A DNA stretch of 64,000 nt from JAWKUK01 sp964402175 (GCA_964402175.1 CAYOBN010000002.1:102076-166075); one strand, 5' to 3'; counted from the first letter of the stretch, positions 34,890 to 44,545 are shown. Notes: generated from the letters alone by a model not told the origin. Made by a program: numbers and translations.

Positions 34890-36023
34890 ATGCTCCCCGC
34901 ACGACGCACCCGCCAGGTTCGGATCGGCTCCCTCGTCATCGGCGGCGACGCCCCCATCGCCGTCCAGAGCATGGCGGCGACCCGCACCCAGGACATCGCG
35001 GCGACACAGCGCCAGGTCCAGCTCATCCAAGACGCCGGGGCCGACCTCGTGCGGATCGCGGTGGACTCGAAGAAGGACGTCGAGGCCCTCGCCGAGGTCG
35101 CGAAGGTCGCGCGCATTCCGCTCTCGGTAGACCTGCAGGAGAACTACCGCCTCGCCGAGATCGTCGGACCGTTCGTGCAGAAGGTGCGCTACAACCCGGG
35201 GCACCTGCACCACCACGAGCGCGAGAAGCCCGTGATCGAGAAGGTCGCGTGGCTCGCCGAGACCGCGCGCCGCTACGGGGTCGCGCTGCGGGTCGGCGTG
35301 AACGCGGGCTCGATCGCGCCCGAGTATCAGGAGCGCTTCCCGGACGACCACGTCGCTGCGATCGTGGCCTGCGCCGTGGACCACTGCGGCTACCTCGACG
35401 CGCTCGGTTTCACGGACTACGTCGTGTCGATCAAGGACTCGGACCCGAGGCTCGTGATCGATGCGAACACACGCTTCGCGGCGGCGCGCCCCGACGTGCC
35501 GATCCACCTCGGGGTCACCGAAGCGGGGATGCCACCCGACGGGATCATCAAGACGCGCATCGCGTTCGAGCAGCTCCTCGTGCGCGGCATCGGCGACACG
35601 CTGCGTGTGTCGTTGACCGTACCGTTCGAGGACAAAGGGCGCGAGATCCACGTCGGTCGCCAGATCCTGGACGACGTCGCAAATGGCCGCTTCCGCTCGG
35701 TGCCGCCGAACTTCTTCGACGGCCTCAACATCATCGCGTGCCCGTCGTGCAGCCGCGTCGAGAACGAGAAGTTCATCGAGCTCGCCGAGCAGGTCAAAGC
35801 CGCCACGGAGTTTGCGAAGGCCCACGACCTGACCATCGCCGTCATGGGCTGTCGCGTGAACGGGCCCGGTGAGACGGACGACGCGGACCTCGGGCTGTGG
35901 TGCGGGCCGACGACGGTCAACCTGAAGCGCGGCGAGGAGCTCGTCGGGAACTATCCCTACGACGAGGTCCTCGGCGTGTTGCTGAAGGAGCTGGACGTGC
36001 TCATCGCTGCCAAGCAGCGCTGA
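34890..36023 (+). CDS. ispG: 4-hydroxy-3-methylbut-2-en-1-yl diphosphate synthase
   Basis: 377 residues, the compact bacterial form without the large plant/Chlamydiae insert. It begins with RQVRIGSLVIGGDAPIAVQS, typical of GcpE/IspG. The three cluster cysteines are visible at about 284 and 287 (ACPSCSRVENEKF) and 321 (GCRVNGPGE). It makes HMBPP in the MEP isoprenoid route using a [4Fe-4S] cluster. It has no MEP-pathway neighbour here; the next gene faces it with 5 bp between stops. Confidence 0.97.
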   Translation: MLPARRTRQVRIGSLVIGGDAPIAVQSMAATRTQDIAATQRQVQLIQDAGADLVRIAVDSKKDVEALAEVAKVARIPLSVDLQENYRLAEIVGPFVQKVRYNPGHLHHHEREKPVIEKVAWLAETARRYGVALRVGVNAGSIAPEYQERFPDDHVAAIVACAVDHCGYLDALGFTDYVVSIKDSDPRLVIDANTRFAAARPDVPIHLGVTEAGMPPDGIIKTRIAFEQLLVRGIGDTLRVSLTVPFEDKGREIHVGRQILDDVANGRFRSVPPNFFDGLNIIACPSCSRVENEKFIELAEQVKAATEFAKAHDLTIAVMGCRVNGPGETDDADLGLWCGPTTVNLKRGEELVGNYPYDEVLGVLLKELDVLIAAKQR

Positions 36024-36028
36024 GGAGC

Positions 36029-37480
36029 CTACTCCAAACGTAACGGAAGGACGACACCGCGCGCGGTTTGCTCCTGGTTCGCGAACCGCAGCGGCTTGCC
36101 GCTGGGCATCGGGTTCGGCACGTCGACCGCGAGCTCTGCACCGACCCAATCGGCCGGCAGCTCACACGTCCAGCGCTGCGCGCCTTCTGCGCCGGGTAGG
36201 ACATTGCGCAGAGCCCACCCCTCGGGTATCAGGCGGCCGACTTCGCGGCCCTCGCGGTACGCACGGAGCTGCACGGGCCAATCGGCGTAGAAGGGCGCGA
36301 CGCCTTCGTTCACGACCGTCAACGTGAGCTTGCGCGTGGCTCCTTCGAGGCGCGCCTCAGCGAGGTGCAGGACGTAGCCCATGCGCGCGATGTCCGCCAG
36401 CGCCCGCGTCTTGCGGGCCGATGGGAGCGCAAACTGGCGCGAGAAGAAGCCTGAGTCCATCAGCCAGGTGACGTGGGTGGCCTCGACGCAGCGCACGAAG
36501 TCCTGGCCGTCGGCGTGGGGGGCAGCGGTGAAGCTCGCCTCCCAGAGCTCGGGTCGCAGCTCACCACCGATCGGACGGGTGCGCCACGCATCCCGCGCGC
36601 CCGCAGCGCGGAGGAGCGGCTCGAAGTACCACGAGTCGTCGGGACGGCCCGTGTCGAGCGTCGCCCACGCAAACGAGTCGTCGTGGTAACCGAACGAGCG
36701 GCGGGCGTTCGGTGCGTGCAGCGGATCGCCTTCACCCGCGGGATAGCGCAGCAGGACAGGAGTGCGCCGAAACGCGCGCTCGTAGGCATCGAGGACGGCG
36801 GTCTGGGTCGACTTGGGCGCCCAGAGGTCTGTGCGCGGGTACGTGTGCCACTCGCCCCACGAGCCCAGCAATCCGGCGGTGATGAACCCGAGCCGCGGAT
36901 CGCCGTCGTAGCGCGCTCCAAAAGCCTCGATGAACGCGACGAGCGCCGCGACGAAGCGCGGGTCCGCGTAGTTCGGCGTCACATTGCGCCCGCCGCCGTT
37001 GTCCGGTGACTCCCACTGGGTGACCGTGAGGCCGCCGTCGAGGAGGAACTGCGGCAGCGCGCTGTCGCGCCCGGGGTACTCGACGTAGATGCGCAGCACG
37101 AGCTGGCAGCCGCGCCGCGCGGTGATCGCCAGGGTGTCCTCGAGCGCATCCCAGCGGAACGTTTCTGGGCCGAGCATCAGCTTCGAGAGCGGGAAGTAAT
37201 CGAACTCGAGGCTGTGCGGGAATCGATTGACGGCGTCGGCCGTCACATAAGGGACGAGCCCGCGCAGCGGGTTGTCGGCCGGGGCTGCGGCGCGGACGAG
37301 CTTGGCGCTGCGCTCCGCGGGGCGCTGGGTAGAACGGCTGGAGCGTCCTACAACAGGGTCGGAGGTCGGCTCAGCGGGGGAATCGGGGTCGGGAGGGATC
37401 GCGGGGCCGAGGCCGCTGCATGCGAGCGCAGCGACCACGGCAAGCGCGAGCGGAGCACGCGAGCGGCTGGGGAAGAGCAT
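36029..37480 (-). CDS. DUF4832-type secreted glycoside-hydrolase-like lipoprotein
   Basis: ATG 37480 is preferred (483 residues), giving LALAVVAALACSG, a possible lipoprotein signal. The mature part has features of DUF4832/DUF4874 TIM-barrel proteins: NPLRGLVPYVT near residue 70, QLVLRIYVEYPG, FIEAFGARYDGDPRLGFIT, LLGSWGEWHTYP (Glu in a GEWH context), and a C-terminal beta-sandwich (LTLTVVNEGVAPFYADWPV, EVGRLIPEGWALRNVLPG). Such proteins are thought to act on carbohydrates, but activity is not established. It is convergent with ispG and divergent (152 bp) from the YhaO-like gene. Confidence 0.8.
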   Translation of the reverse strand: MLFPSRSRAPLALAVVAALACSGLGPAIPPDPDSPAEPTSDPVVGRSSRSTQRPAERSAKLVRAAAPADNPLRGLVPYVTADAVNRFPHSLEFDYFPLSKLMLGPETFRWDALEDTLAITARRGCQLVLRIYVEYPGRDSALPQFLLDGGLTVTQWESPDNGGGRNVTPNYADPRFVAALVAFIEAFGARYDGDPRLGFITAGLLGSWGEWHTYPRTDLWAPKSTQTAVLDAYERAFRRTPVLLRYPAGEGDPLHAPNARRSFGYHDDSFAWATLDTGRPDDSWYFEPLLRAAGARDAWRTRPIGGELRPELWEASFTAAPHADGQDFVRCVEATHVTWLMDSGFFSRQFALPSARKTRALADIARMGYVLHLAEARLEGATRKLTLTVVNEGVAPFYADWPVQLRAYREGREVGRLIPEGWALRNVLPGAEGAQRWTCELPADWVGAELAVDVPNPMPSGKPLRFANQEQTARGVVLPLRLE

Positions 37481-37632
37481 GACCCCCAAGTGTCGCCGGT
37501 CGGGGCTCTGCTGCAAAGCGCACGGGGCCCTGCGTGGACGGCGTGCTCGGTAGAGGCTCGGTCTCTGGACCTCGAAGAGCCGGGCACATGGACCCAGGCG
37601 CCGGCGCCCCCTACCTTGTCGGAGCTACACCC

Positions 37633-38907
37633 ATGACGCTGCGCCTCGTCCACCTCGCCGATCTGCACCTCGACACCGTCGTCGGGGGCCGAAGCGAGGC
37701 GGTCCGGGCCCGCGTCCGCGCGGCCCTCGGGACGGCGTTCGAGCGCGCCGTCGGCTTCGCCTTGGACGAAGGGGTCCACGGGCTGCTCATCGCGGGCGAC
37801 GCCTTCGACGATCCGCTCCTGACCCAGGCGACCGCTGCGCAGTTTCGAGGTGCGCTGCGCGCCCTCGCGGAGCGCGGTGTCCACGTCTGCTGGGCGACGG
37901 GCAACCACGACCCCGGCGCCGAGAACGTCCGAGGAAGGCGCGGGCGCGCTGCGCTGCTGGGCCTGGACGATCCCGCGCGGCACGGAGATCCGCGGCTGCA
38001 CGTATTCCGCACTCACGCGCCGCGCACGGTCGAGCTCCGCGACCGCGACGGCCAGCCGGTGGGCACCGTGACTTCGATCGGCCACCGCACGGATGCCGAC
38101 AGCGAGAACCTGGCGTTGCGCCTCGCGCGGCCCCCGGGGTCCATGCCGGCGGTGGCGATGCTGCATACACAGGTCGACGGCAGCTCCGCGGAACACGCCC
38201 GCTACGCGCCGTGCGCTGTGCATGACCTGCTGCGCGGCGGCTTCGACTATTGGGCCCTGGGCCACGTCCACGTGCGCGGTCCCGTGCACGGCGTACCCGC
38301 GTGGTACGCGGGCAATCCGCAGGGGCGCAATGCAAAGGAGACGGGCCCACGCGGCGGCCTCCTCGTCGAGATCGACGCAGGTGAGCCGCCGCGGGTGACA
38401 CCGTTCGATGTGGCGCCGCTCCGCTTCGAGACCGTGCGCCTCGATTCGGCGGACCTAGCGCGCCTACAGTACACAACGCAGCTTGCGGGGCTGCTGCATC
38501 TGCTTTGTGCGCCGTTTCAAGGCAGCGAGCTCGTGCTCCGCGTCGAGCTCTCGGGTCCCAGCGCCCTCGCGCGGGATCTGCAGCGCCCCGAACAGCGGGG
38601 CGAGCTCGAGCAAGCCCTCGCACTGGAGCTGGGCGCGCTGGACTGCGAGCTCCTGTGCTCGGAGCTCACTGCGCCGAGAGAGCTGGGTGATTTCCTCGCG
38701 ACGCCGTCAGCCCTGCGCGAAACGCACAGGCTGCTCGCGGGGCTGGAAGCCGATGCGGAGTCGGTCGGGACCGTGCTCGGTGAGCTCGAGCTCTCACCCG
38801 AAGCGCCGCCGCCAGGTGATCCCGCCCGCGCAAGCTACACACGCGGATTGCTCGCGGGTCTCGCAGACGAGTTGGTCGCACGTGCCCTTGGAGAGCTCAG
38901 CCCTTGA
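37633..38907 (+). CDS. YhaO/SbcD-type metallophosphoesterase (DNA exonuclease family)
   Basis: The chosen start is ATG 37633 after GGAG at 37621-37624, giving MTLRLVHLADLHLDTVVGG. The phosphoesterase residues run LADLHLD, LLIAGDAFDDP, WATGNHDPGAE, AMLHTQVDG and WALGHVHVRG. 424 residues, with a helical C-terminal part like YhaO rather than full SbcD. It overlaps the following gene by 4 bp (TTGA). The two products should form an Mre11/Rad50-like nuclease complex acting on DNA ends or hairpins; the physiological role of YhaO/YhaN-type pairs is not well defined. Confidence 0.9.
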   Translation: MTLRLVHLADLHLDTVVGGRSEAVRARVRAALGTAFERAVGFALDEGVHGLLIAGDAFDDPLLTQATAAQFRGALRALAERGVHVCWATGNHDPGAENVRGRRGRAALLGLDDPARHGDPRLHVFRTHAPRTVELRDRDGQPVGTVTSIGHRTDADSENLALRLARPPGSMPAVAMLHTQVDGSSAEHARYAPCAVHDLLRGGFDYWALGHVHVRGPVHGVPAWYAGNPQGRNAKETGPRGGLLVEIDAGEPPRVTPFDVAPLRFETVRLDSADLARLQYTTQLAGLLHLLCAPFQGSELVLRVELSGPSALARDLQRPEQRGELEQALALELGALDCELLCSELTAPRELGDFLATPSALRETHRLLAGLEADAESVGTVLGELELSPEAPPPGDPARASYTRGLLAGLADELVARALGELSP

Positions 38908-41627
38908 GGTTGCTGGCGCTGGAGATCGAGCGCTTCGGCGCTCTGACCGGGCGTCGCTTCGAGCTCGACGGAGGCGCGTTCGTGCTCGAAGGGCCGAACG
39001 AAGCGGGTAAATCGAGCTTCCATAGCGCGATCGAGACCGTCTTCTACGGCTTCCAACCGGCGACCCGCGAGGCGCACCCCTACGCCTCCTTCGGGGACCA
39101 ACGCCAACCGCTGAGGCTCGTGGCGCTGGTCGAGCTGGCGGACGGCCGGCGGATCTCGGTCGAGCGACGCCTGGGCTCCGCGGCGACGCTGCGTATCGCC
39201 CCAGAGGGCACAGCGTTCACTGGACCGCCGGAGCGCAACCGGCCCCTGACGGAGCTGCAGGCCATCCCGCGCGCGCTCTTTCGCGCGGTGTACTCTCTGA
39301 CCGCGAACGAAGTGCGCGAGCCCGATGCGGCCGGGCTGCAGGACCTGATCGACGAGCTGCTGCTCGGTGACTCGACCCTCGCGGAGATGCGCTCCGTCCG
39401 CGTGATACGCCAGGAGGTCACCGCAGAGCGCCAGCGACTCTGGCGCCGTGACCTGCGCGGTGAGACGCGAGCGCGCGCCCTGGCACGGGCGCTCACGGAG
39501 CTGCGCGCCGCAACACGCGTCGCTGCGGAGGAGCAACGCGCGCTCGCCGATGATGAGCTCCAGCTCGCACAGGTGCGCGCACGTATCGAAGAGGTCCGCA
39601 GGTTGCACAGAGCGTCCGAGGCGCTCGCGCAGGACGAGGCGCTCTCGAGCGAGCTCGCGGCGCTCACCCGCGCGGAGGCCGCCTTGGCCGAGATCGACCT
39701 TTCGGGTTTCACCGCCGCTGAGCTCGGTGCGGCGAACGATGGAGCCGGGGTCGCCTTCGAAGACCCCGAAGTCGTCGAGCGCGCGCTCGAACGAGCGCGC
39801 GCGCTCTCGGCGCCGCACGTCGCGCGCCTGGCGGAACCGCCGGTTCCGCTGGACGCAGCCGCCCGCGCATTGCTGGCCCGCGCGAGCGCGATCGAGCGCC
39901 TCGTCCAGGACGAACTGGAGGACCGCGACGACGAACGCGAGCGTCAGCGGCTCGCGCAGACGGTCGATGAAGCGCTGCAGCGCGCGGCAGATCTGGCTGC
40001 GGGTCACAGCGCGCAGCTCGCGCAGAAGCTCGCGGGTTACGCCTCGGCTCTGCGGGATGTCGTACAGGATCAAGACTGCGCGGGTCCGCGCATGGGCGGC
40101 TTCGAGCTCGCGCCGCTCGACGCTCTGCGTGCAGCAGCGCTCGCGTGGCGCGATCGAGTCGAAGAGGCGCGGCTCGCGCGGCCGATGGCGCTCGCATTAC
40201 GCGGCCCCGCTGTGACGCTGGCGCTGGTGGGTCTGACACTGTCGGGGGTCGCGCTGGCGGGCTTCGCTGCGCAGGTCGTGGGCTGGGCTGGCCTGACGCT
40301 CGCTGCGCTCGCGCTGGCGAGTATGCGTTTCGGCGCACGCAGCGCGAGCGTTGACGTCGCAGCTCCGGCTGCGCTTCAAACGGAAGCAGAGGCCGCTGGG
40401 CTCACCGCGACGAGCCTCGCGCGCCCTGCGGCGCTGCTGGATGCGCTCGGCGCTTTGGACGAAGCTCGCGAGGCCGTCTCCGTCGCGCAGCGCGCCGCCG
40501 AAGAAGCCGTGCGCCTCGATGTACGGCGCGCCGATCGCCGCGAGCGCTGGCGCTCCTTGGCCCTGGGCATTCCGCGCGCGGAGGGCGGCGTGCGCCTCGT
40601 CGAAGCGACCCCGACGGAGGCTCTGCCGCTCGCGCTTCGCGATGGGCTCCGGCGCGCCCTGCGCCAGCAAGAGCTCGCCGCGCGCGACGCTGCGGAGCGC
40701 AGCGCTGCACAGCGCGCGCACGAAGCCGCTCTGCAGGCGCTGCGAGCTGCGGAGCTGCACCGCGAGCGGCTCCTCGCGGCGTTGCGGCGTGCATTGCCGC
40801 GGATCGCCGATCCCGCCGAGGCGTTCCGGACGCTGCAGGCGGTCGGACGCGAGCGCGCAGCGCTCCTGGGCGAGCGCCGCGCGCTCGCACGACATCCGCG
40901 TTATGCGGCGCTCAACGACCCTGCGCGGATCGCGGCGTGGGCGCCCCCCGAGGTCTCCGCCGCGGCGCGCTCGGCGGAGCTCACGGACGAGCTCGAAGCC
41001 CTGCGCCGTGAAGAGGGCCGCCTGGCGGAGCGCCTCGCATCCTCGCGCGGCCGGACCCCGGCCGATCTGGCGGCGGAGGCTGCGGCGGTCGAAGCGGAGC
41101 TGGCGGCGGTGCGCCGGGCGCACGATCGGCTGGCGGTGCTCGAGCGCGCGCTCGTCGTCGGCGAGCGCCGTCACCGCGCGCTGCACCAACCCGATGTGCT
41201 GCGCGCAGCCAGCGCGCATTTGCATCAGATCACGGGCGGCCGTTACAGCCGCATCGGTTACCCCGATCCCGACCGAAGGATCCTGTGTGTGCACTCGGCG
41301 GACCTCGACGCGGATGTGCCCGTGGCGCCGCCGCTGTCGCGCGGTGTGCGCGAGCAGGTCCACCTGTGCCTGCGCCTCGGCACGCTCGAGCACCTGGACC
41401 TCGGCCGTGAGCCGCTGCCGCTGGTGCTCGACGAAGCGCTCGTGCATTGGGACCCGGCGCGCCGGGCCGCGCTCTACCCGACCCTGCGCGCGCTCGCCGA
41501 GCGCAGGCAGATCATCACGCTGACCTGTCAGCCGGAGCTCGCTGCCGAGTTCGTCGAGGCCGTCGGCGCGCGCGCGGTGCTGCTCGCGACCCCAGGGGAG
41601 CCCGCTCCGACCCGTGTATCGGGGTGA
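38904..41627 (+). CDS. YhaN/SbcC-like coiled-coil ATPase
   Basis: 907 residues starting at TTG 38904, overlapping the partner stop. The Walker A GPNEAGKS (residues 30-37) lies in an SMC/Rad50-type N-terminus. Long heptad-rich arms follow, rich in Ala, Arg and Glu. The C-terminal half has the signature-like LSRGVREQVHLCLRLG and Walker B PLVLDEALVHWDPARR. Between the arms, around residues 430-477, is a hydrophobic hairpin (VTLALVGLTLSGVALAGF, VGWAGLTLAALALASM) where Rad50 would have its zinc hook. Such membrane-like hairpins are known in YhaN proteins. There is no CxxC hook. Paired with the YhaO-like nuclease. Confidence 0.9.
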   Translation: MRLLALEIERFGALTGRRFELDGGAFVLEGPNEAGKSSFHSAIETVFYGFQPATREAHPYASFGDQRQPLRLVALVELADGRRISVERRLGSAATLRIAPEGTAFTGPPERNRPLTELQAIPRALFRAVYSLTANEVREPDAAGLQDLIDELLLGDSTLAEMRSVRVIRQEVTAERQRLWRRDLRGETRARALARALTELRAATRVAAEEQRALADDELQLAQVRARIEEVRRLHRASEALAQDEALSSELAALTRAEAALAEIDLSGFTAAELGAANDGAGVAFEDPEVVERALERARALSAPHVARLAEPPVPLDAAARALLARASAIERLVQDELEDRDDERERQRLAQTVDEALQRAADLAAGHSAQLAQKLAGYASALRDVVQDQDCAGPRMGGFELAPLDALRAAALAWRDRVEEARLARPMALALRGPAVTLALVGLTLSGVALAGFAAQVVGWAGLTLAALALASMRFGARSASVDVAAPAALQTEAEAAGLTATSLARPAALLDALGALDEAREAVSVAQRAAEEAVRLDVRRADRRERWRSLALGIPRAEGGVRLVEATPTEALPLALRDGLRRALRQQELAARDAAERSAAQRAHEAALQALRAAELHRERLLAALRRALPRIADPAEAFRTLQAVGRERAALLGERRALARHPRYAALNDPARIAAWAPPEVSAAARSAELTDELEALRREEGRLAERLASSRGRTPADLAAEAAAVEAELAAVRRAHDRLAVLERALVVGERRHRALHQPDVLRAASAHLHQITGGRYSRIGYPDPDRRILCVHSADLDADVPVAPPLSRGVREQVHLCLRLGTLEHLDLGREPLPLVLDEALVHWDPARRAALYPTLRALAERRQIITLTCQPELAAEFVEAVGARAVLLATPGEPAPTRVSG

Positions 41628-41710
41628 AGCAGGGGCTCGCCGCCCCTGCGGCGCGGCAGTTCCGCGCACCTCACCCTCGGGGCGAGGCCGCGGCTACGAT
41701 CCACGGGGGT

Positions 41711-43108
41711 ATGGTCGATGTCATCGTGGTCGGGGCGGGCATCTCGGGGCTCGCGGCGGCGGATGCGCTAGGGCGGCTCGGGCTCGAAGTCCTGACGCTC
41801 GAGGCGCGCGCTCGGGCCGGCGGCGACCTGCGGACGGTCGAAGTCCGCGACTTCCTCTTCGAGACCGGGCCCTGGGCCGTGCGCGCGGACGACCCCTCGT
41901 TCACGGAGCTCGTGCGCGGCCTCGGGATCGAGCAGCGCGTCGTGCGCTCGAACCCGCAAGCTGCGCGTTGGTATGCGCTCAAGGACGACACCTTGTGGCC
42001 CGTGCCGCGCAGCGCGGCCGAGCTCTTGCGCTCGCCGCTGCTCTCGCTGCGCGGACGGTTGCGGGCGCTCGCGGAGCCGGTGCTCGTCGGTCGCGAAGAG
42101 CTCGAAGAGCCCGCCCGCGAGCCTGACCTGCGCGGGTTCCTCGTGCGGCGGCTCGGCGACGAAGCGGGTGCGTTCTACGCGGAGCTGATGGCGCGGCGCG
42201 CGCACGGCGCATCGCCGGACGCGTTGGGCACGGGCAGCGCGTTCCCGACGTTGGCCCGCGGCGCAGAAGGGCGCCTGGGCGTCGTCGGCGATCTGCTCGC
42301 CGGTGACGGGACGACCCGCGACGATGTCGTGTCGTTCCACGGCGGACTCGCGGCGCTCGTCGAAGCGCTCGTGCGCTCGCTCGGCCGGCGGCTCTCGACG
42401 TCGAGCCCCGTGGCAGAGCTGGAGCGAGGCGCGGGCGGTTGGCGCGTGACGCTCGAGAGCGGCGAGGCGTTGAGCGCGCCACAGATCGTGTTGGCACTGC
42501 CGGCGGCGCTCGCCTACCCGCTGCTCGCGATGTGCGCGCCCGATCGCCTCGAGCTCGATGAGCTGCGCGACGTGCAGCACGAGCGCATCACGAACGTGCA
42601 CCTCGGGCTCGACGGTGTCACGTTGCTGCCGGGCCGCGGGATCGTGACCGTCCCGGGCGAAGAACGCGGCCGCACTCCGCTGATGGGAGCGGTCTTCCAT
42701 TCGAACATCTTCCCGGGGCGCGCGCCGTCCGGGACCGTCGCGGTGAGCTGCAGCTACCGCGCTGAGGACGTCGCCTCGTTCGACGAACGCAACCTGCCGG
42801 AGCGTGCGCTGCGCGACCTCGTACGCGCGATCGTGCCGGGCCACGCACCGTCGCCGCGCGGCATCGTCGCATCGTACGTGCGCAGCCTCGATGTGCCGCG
42901 GCTCGGTGTCGGCCACGCCGCGCGGATGGAGCGCCTCGTCGCGCGCGTCGCGCGCGCTCTGCCCGGCTTGCACCTCACGGGCAGTTACCTCGGCGGTGTC
43001 GAAGTCGCGAGCCGTGTCATGCACGCGCGGGCGACAGCCGCGCTCGTGTTGGAAGCCGGGCGGCGCGGCGGCCGCCGCTTCGGGCAGGCTCCGAGGGAGG
43101 CCCCGTGA
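41711..43108 (+). CDS. Protoporphyrinogen/coproporphyrinogen oxidase (HemY/HemG type)
   Basis: ATG 41711 gives 465 residues starting MVDVIVVGAGISGLAAADAL, the FAD-binding start, then EVLTLEARARAGGDLRTVE and FLFETGPWAVRADDPSFTEL. This is the PPOX family pattern of oxygen-dependent oxidases. The C-terminal FAD contact is GLHLTGSYLGGVEVASRVMHA. It oxidises a porphyrinogen late in haem synthesis; protoporphyrinogen IX versus coproporphyrinogen III as substrate cannot be told. The stop overlaps the GTG of a uroporphyrinogen-III synthase gene, supporting a haem role. Confidence 0.93.
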   Translation: MVDVIVVGAGISGLAAADALGRLGLEVLTLEARARAGGDLRTVEVRDFLFETGPWAVRADDPSFTELVRGLGIEQRVVRSNPQAARWYALKDDTLWPVPRSAAELLRSPLLSLRGRLRALAEPVLVGREELEEPAREPDLRGFLVRRLGDEAGAFYAELMARRAHGASPDALGTGSAFPTLARGAEGRLGVVGDLLAGDGTTRDDVVSFHGGLAALVEALVRSLGRRLSTSSPVAELERGAGGWRVTLESGEALSAPQIVLALPAALAYPLLAMCAPDRLELDELRDVQHERITNVHLGLDGVTLLPGRGIVTVPGEERGRTPLMGAVFHSNIFPGRAPSGTVAVSCSYRAEDVASFDERNLPERALRDLVRAIVPGHAPSPRGIVASYVRSLDVPRLGVGHAARMERLVARVARALPGLHLTGSYLGGVEVASRVMHARATAALVLEAGRRGGRRFGQAPREAP

Positions 43109-43827
43109 GGCCGCCGCCGCTGCTCGTGTTCACGGGTCCCGGCACCGCACGAGCGGCGGCCCCCTGGCGTGCAGCGGCAGAGCGGCGCGGTTGGCGGACG
43201 GAGCTGCTCCCGATCACGCGCACGGTGCCGGTCGAGGTCCCCCCCGCCGCGGTCGACCGTGCGCCTCCCGCGTGGGTGGCGGTGACGAGTCCGAACGCTG
43301 TGCCCGCGTTGCAGCGGCTGTGGCAGAGCAGGCCTGAGTTGCGCTTCGTCCCCCACGCCGTCCTCGGCCGCGCGCTCGGGACGCGAATCGCCGAAGCGGG
43401 CCTCACTCCGCAGCTCGTCGCGAGCGGAGACGGTATCGCCGACGCGAGCGCCCTCGCGACTGCGATCGTCGAAGCGTCGATCACCGGCGACCGCGTCCTC
43501 TGGCTACGGGGCGAGCGGGCAGAAGACCTACGCGATGCCCTCGTGCAAGCAGGTCGCTACGTGCAGGCGCCGATCGCGTACCGCAGCGAGCTCAATGAGG
43601 AGTTCAGCCCCCCCGAAGCTGCGACGGCGGTCTTCTTCGCCAGCCCCGAGTCCGCGTCAGCCTGGCTCGGGCGGACCGACGTCCCGCGTACGACCGCCAT
43701 CGCGATCGGTCCGTCGACCCATGCGGAGCTCGCCCCCGAGTACGCACGATTCGTGCGGGTCCTGCGGCTGGCACGGCCACGTCCCGACGAGCTGGAGCGG
43801 GTCCTCGTAGAGCTACAGGCGAGATGA
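43105..43827 (+). CDS. hemD: Uroporphyrinogen-III synthase
   Basis: 240 residues from GTG 43105 (GTGA overlap with the oxidase). The bilobed HemD pattern is visible: LLVFTGPGTARAAAPWRAA at the start, AWVAVTSPNAVPALQRL, HAVLGRALGTRIAEAGL, VLWLRGERAEDLRDAL, AVFFASPESASAWLG and TAIAIGPSTHAELAP. The family is highly diverged in sequence and recognised by this pattern. It closes hydroxymethylbilane into uroporphyrinogen III. Coupling to the oxidase makes this a small haem operon. Confidence 0.87.
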   Translation: MRPPPLLVFTGPGTARAAAPWRAAAERRGWRTELLPITRTVPVEVPPAAVDRAPPAWVAVTSPNAVPALQRLWQSRPELRFVPHAVLGRALGTRIAEAGLTPQLVASGDGIADASALATAIVEASITGDRVLWLRGERAEDLRDALVQAGRYVQAPIAYRSELNEEFSPPEAATAVFFASPESASAWLGRTDVPRTTAIAIGPSTHAELAPEYARFVRVLRLARPRPDELERVLVELQAR

Positions 43828-43885
43828 CGGCGAGTTGAGGTGGCGCCGCTTGTCTCGCGCCCTCTGCGAGCGGAAGATGCGCCGC

Positions 43886-44482
43886 ATGACCCTCCTCGAC
43901 TCCGTGCGCGCCTCGTTCCGCGAGGCCGCGACCACCCTCGACGCTTTCCTCGCGGATCCGGCGAATACCGCCGCGGTCGCCCGCTTTGCCGAGCTCTGCC
44001 AGACCGCGCTCGAGCGCGGCAACAAACTCATGGCCTGTGGTAACGGCGGTTCGATGTGCGATGCCATGCACTTCGCCGAGGAATGGACGGGGCGCTTCCG
44101 CGGCAATCGCGCAGCACTGCCCGCGATCGCCTTCAGCGATCCGAGCCAGCTCACCTGCATCGCAAACGACTTCGGTTACGACGAGGTCTTCGCGCGCTCG
44201 GTCGAAGCGTACGGTAAAGCCGGCGACGTGCTGGTCGTGCTCTCGACGAGCGGCAACTCACCGAACGCTCTGAAAGCTGTCGAGCGCGCGCGCGCGATGG
44301 GCATCACTTCGGTGGGCCTGCTCGGCAAGGGCGGCGGCAAACTCAAGCAGATGGTCGACGTCGCGATCGTCGTCCCCCACGCGGAGACCTCGGACCGGAT
44401 CCAAGAGGTCCACATCAAGGCGCTGCACATCGCGATCGAAGCCGTCGAGCGCTCGCTCTTCCCGGCGAACTACGCGCGCTGA
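43886..44482 (+). CDS. gmhA: Phosphoheptose isomerase (sedoheptulose 7-phosphate isomerase)
   Basis: ATG 43886 is chosen because GGAAG lies 9 bp upstream. The 198-residue SIS-domain protein has LMACGNGGSMCDAMHFAEEW, GRFRGNRAALPAIAF, CIANDFGYDEVFARSVEAY, VLVVLSTSGNSPNAL, VGLLGKGGGKLKQMVD and ETSDRIQEVHIKALHIAIE. The last contains the Glu/His residues used by GmhA. It makes D-glycero-heptose 7-phosphate for ADP-heptose and LPS core. No other heptose genes are adjacent, though a GT9 transferase is encoded at 27551. Confidence 0.94.
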   Translation: MTLLDSVRASFREAATTLDAFLADPANTAAVARFAELCQTALERGNKLMACGNGGSMCDAMHFAEEWTGRFRGNRAALPAIAFSDPSQLTCIANDFGYDEVFARSVEAYGKAGDVLVVLSTSGNSPNALKAVERARAMGITSVGLLGKGGGKLKQMVDVAIVVPHAETSDRIQEVHIKALHIAIEAVERSLFPANYAR

Positions 44483-44485
44483 ACG

Positions 44486-44527
44486 ACGGGAGGCCCGCAA
44501 GCTGCGTCGAGCTTGCGGGCCTCCCGT
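44486..44527. terminator. 17-bp perfect hairpin between convergent genes
   Basis: The arms ACGGGAGGCCCGCAAGC and GCTTGCGGGCCTCCCGT have an 8-nt loop (TGCGTCGA). It starts 4 bp after the gmhA stop and lies 19 bp before the stop of the facing acetyltransferase gene. Confidence 0.8.
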
Positions 44528-44545
44528 GTTCGAGGACCTTCGTCG

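Noticed and set aside
33327..36149. 940-codon minus-strand frame as a fusion protein
   Set aside because: Only the last 407 codons encode the flavoenzyme; the rest runs antisense through ispG and has no domain. The ATG at 34550 has an RBS-like GGAGA.
37633..41627. Calling the nuclease pair sbcCD
   Set aside because: The ATPase lacks a zinc hook and has a membrane-like hairpin, and the nuclease is shorter than SbcD, so YhaO/YhaN-like is the safer name.
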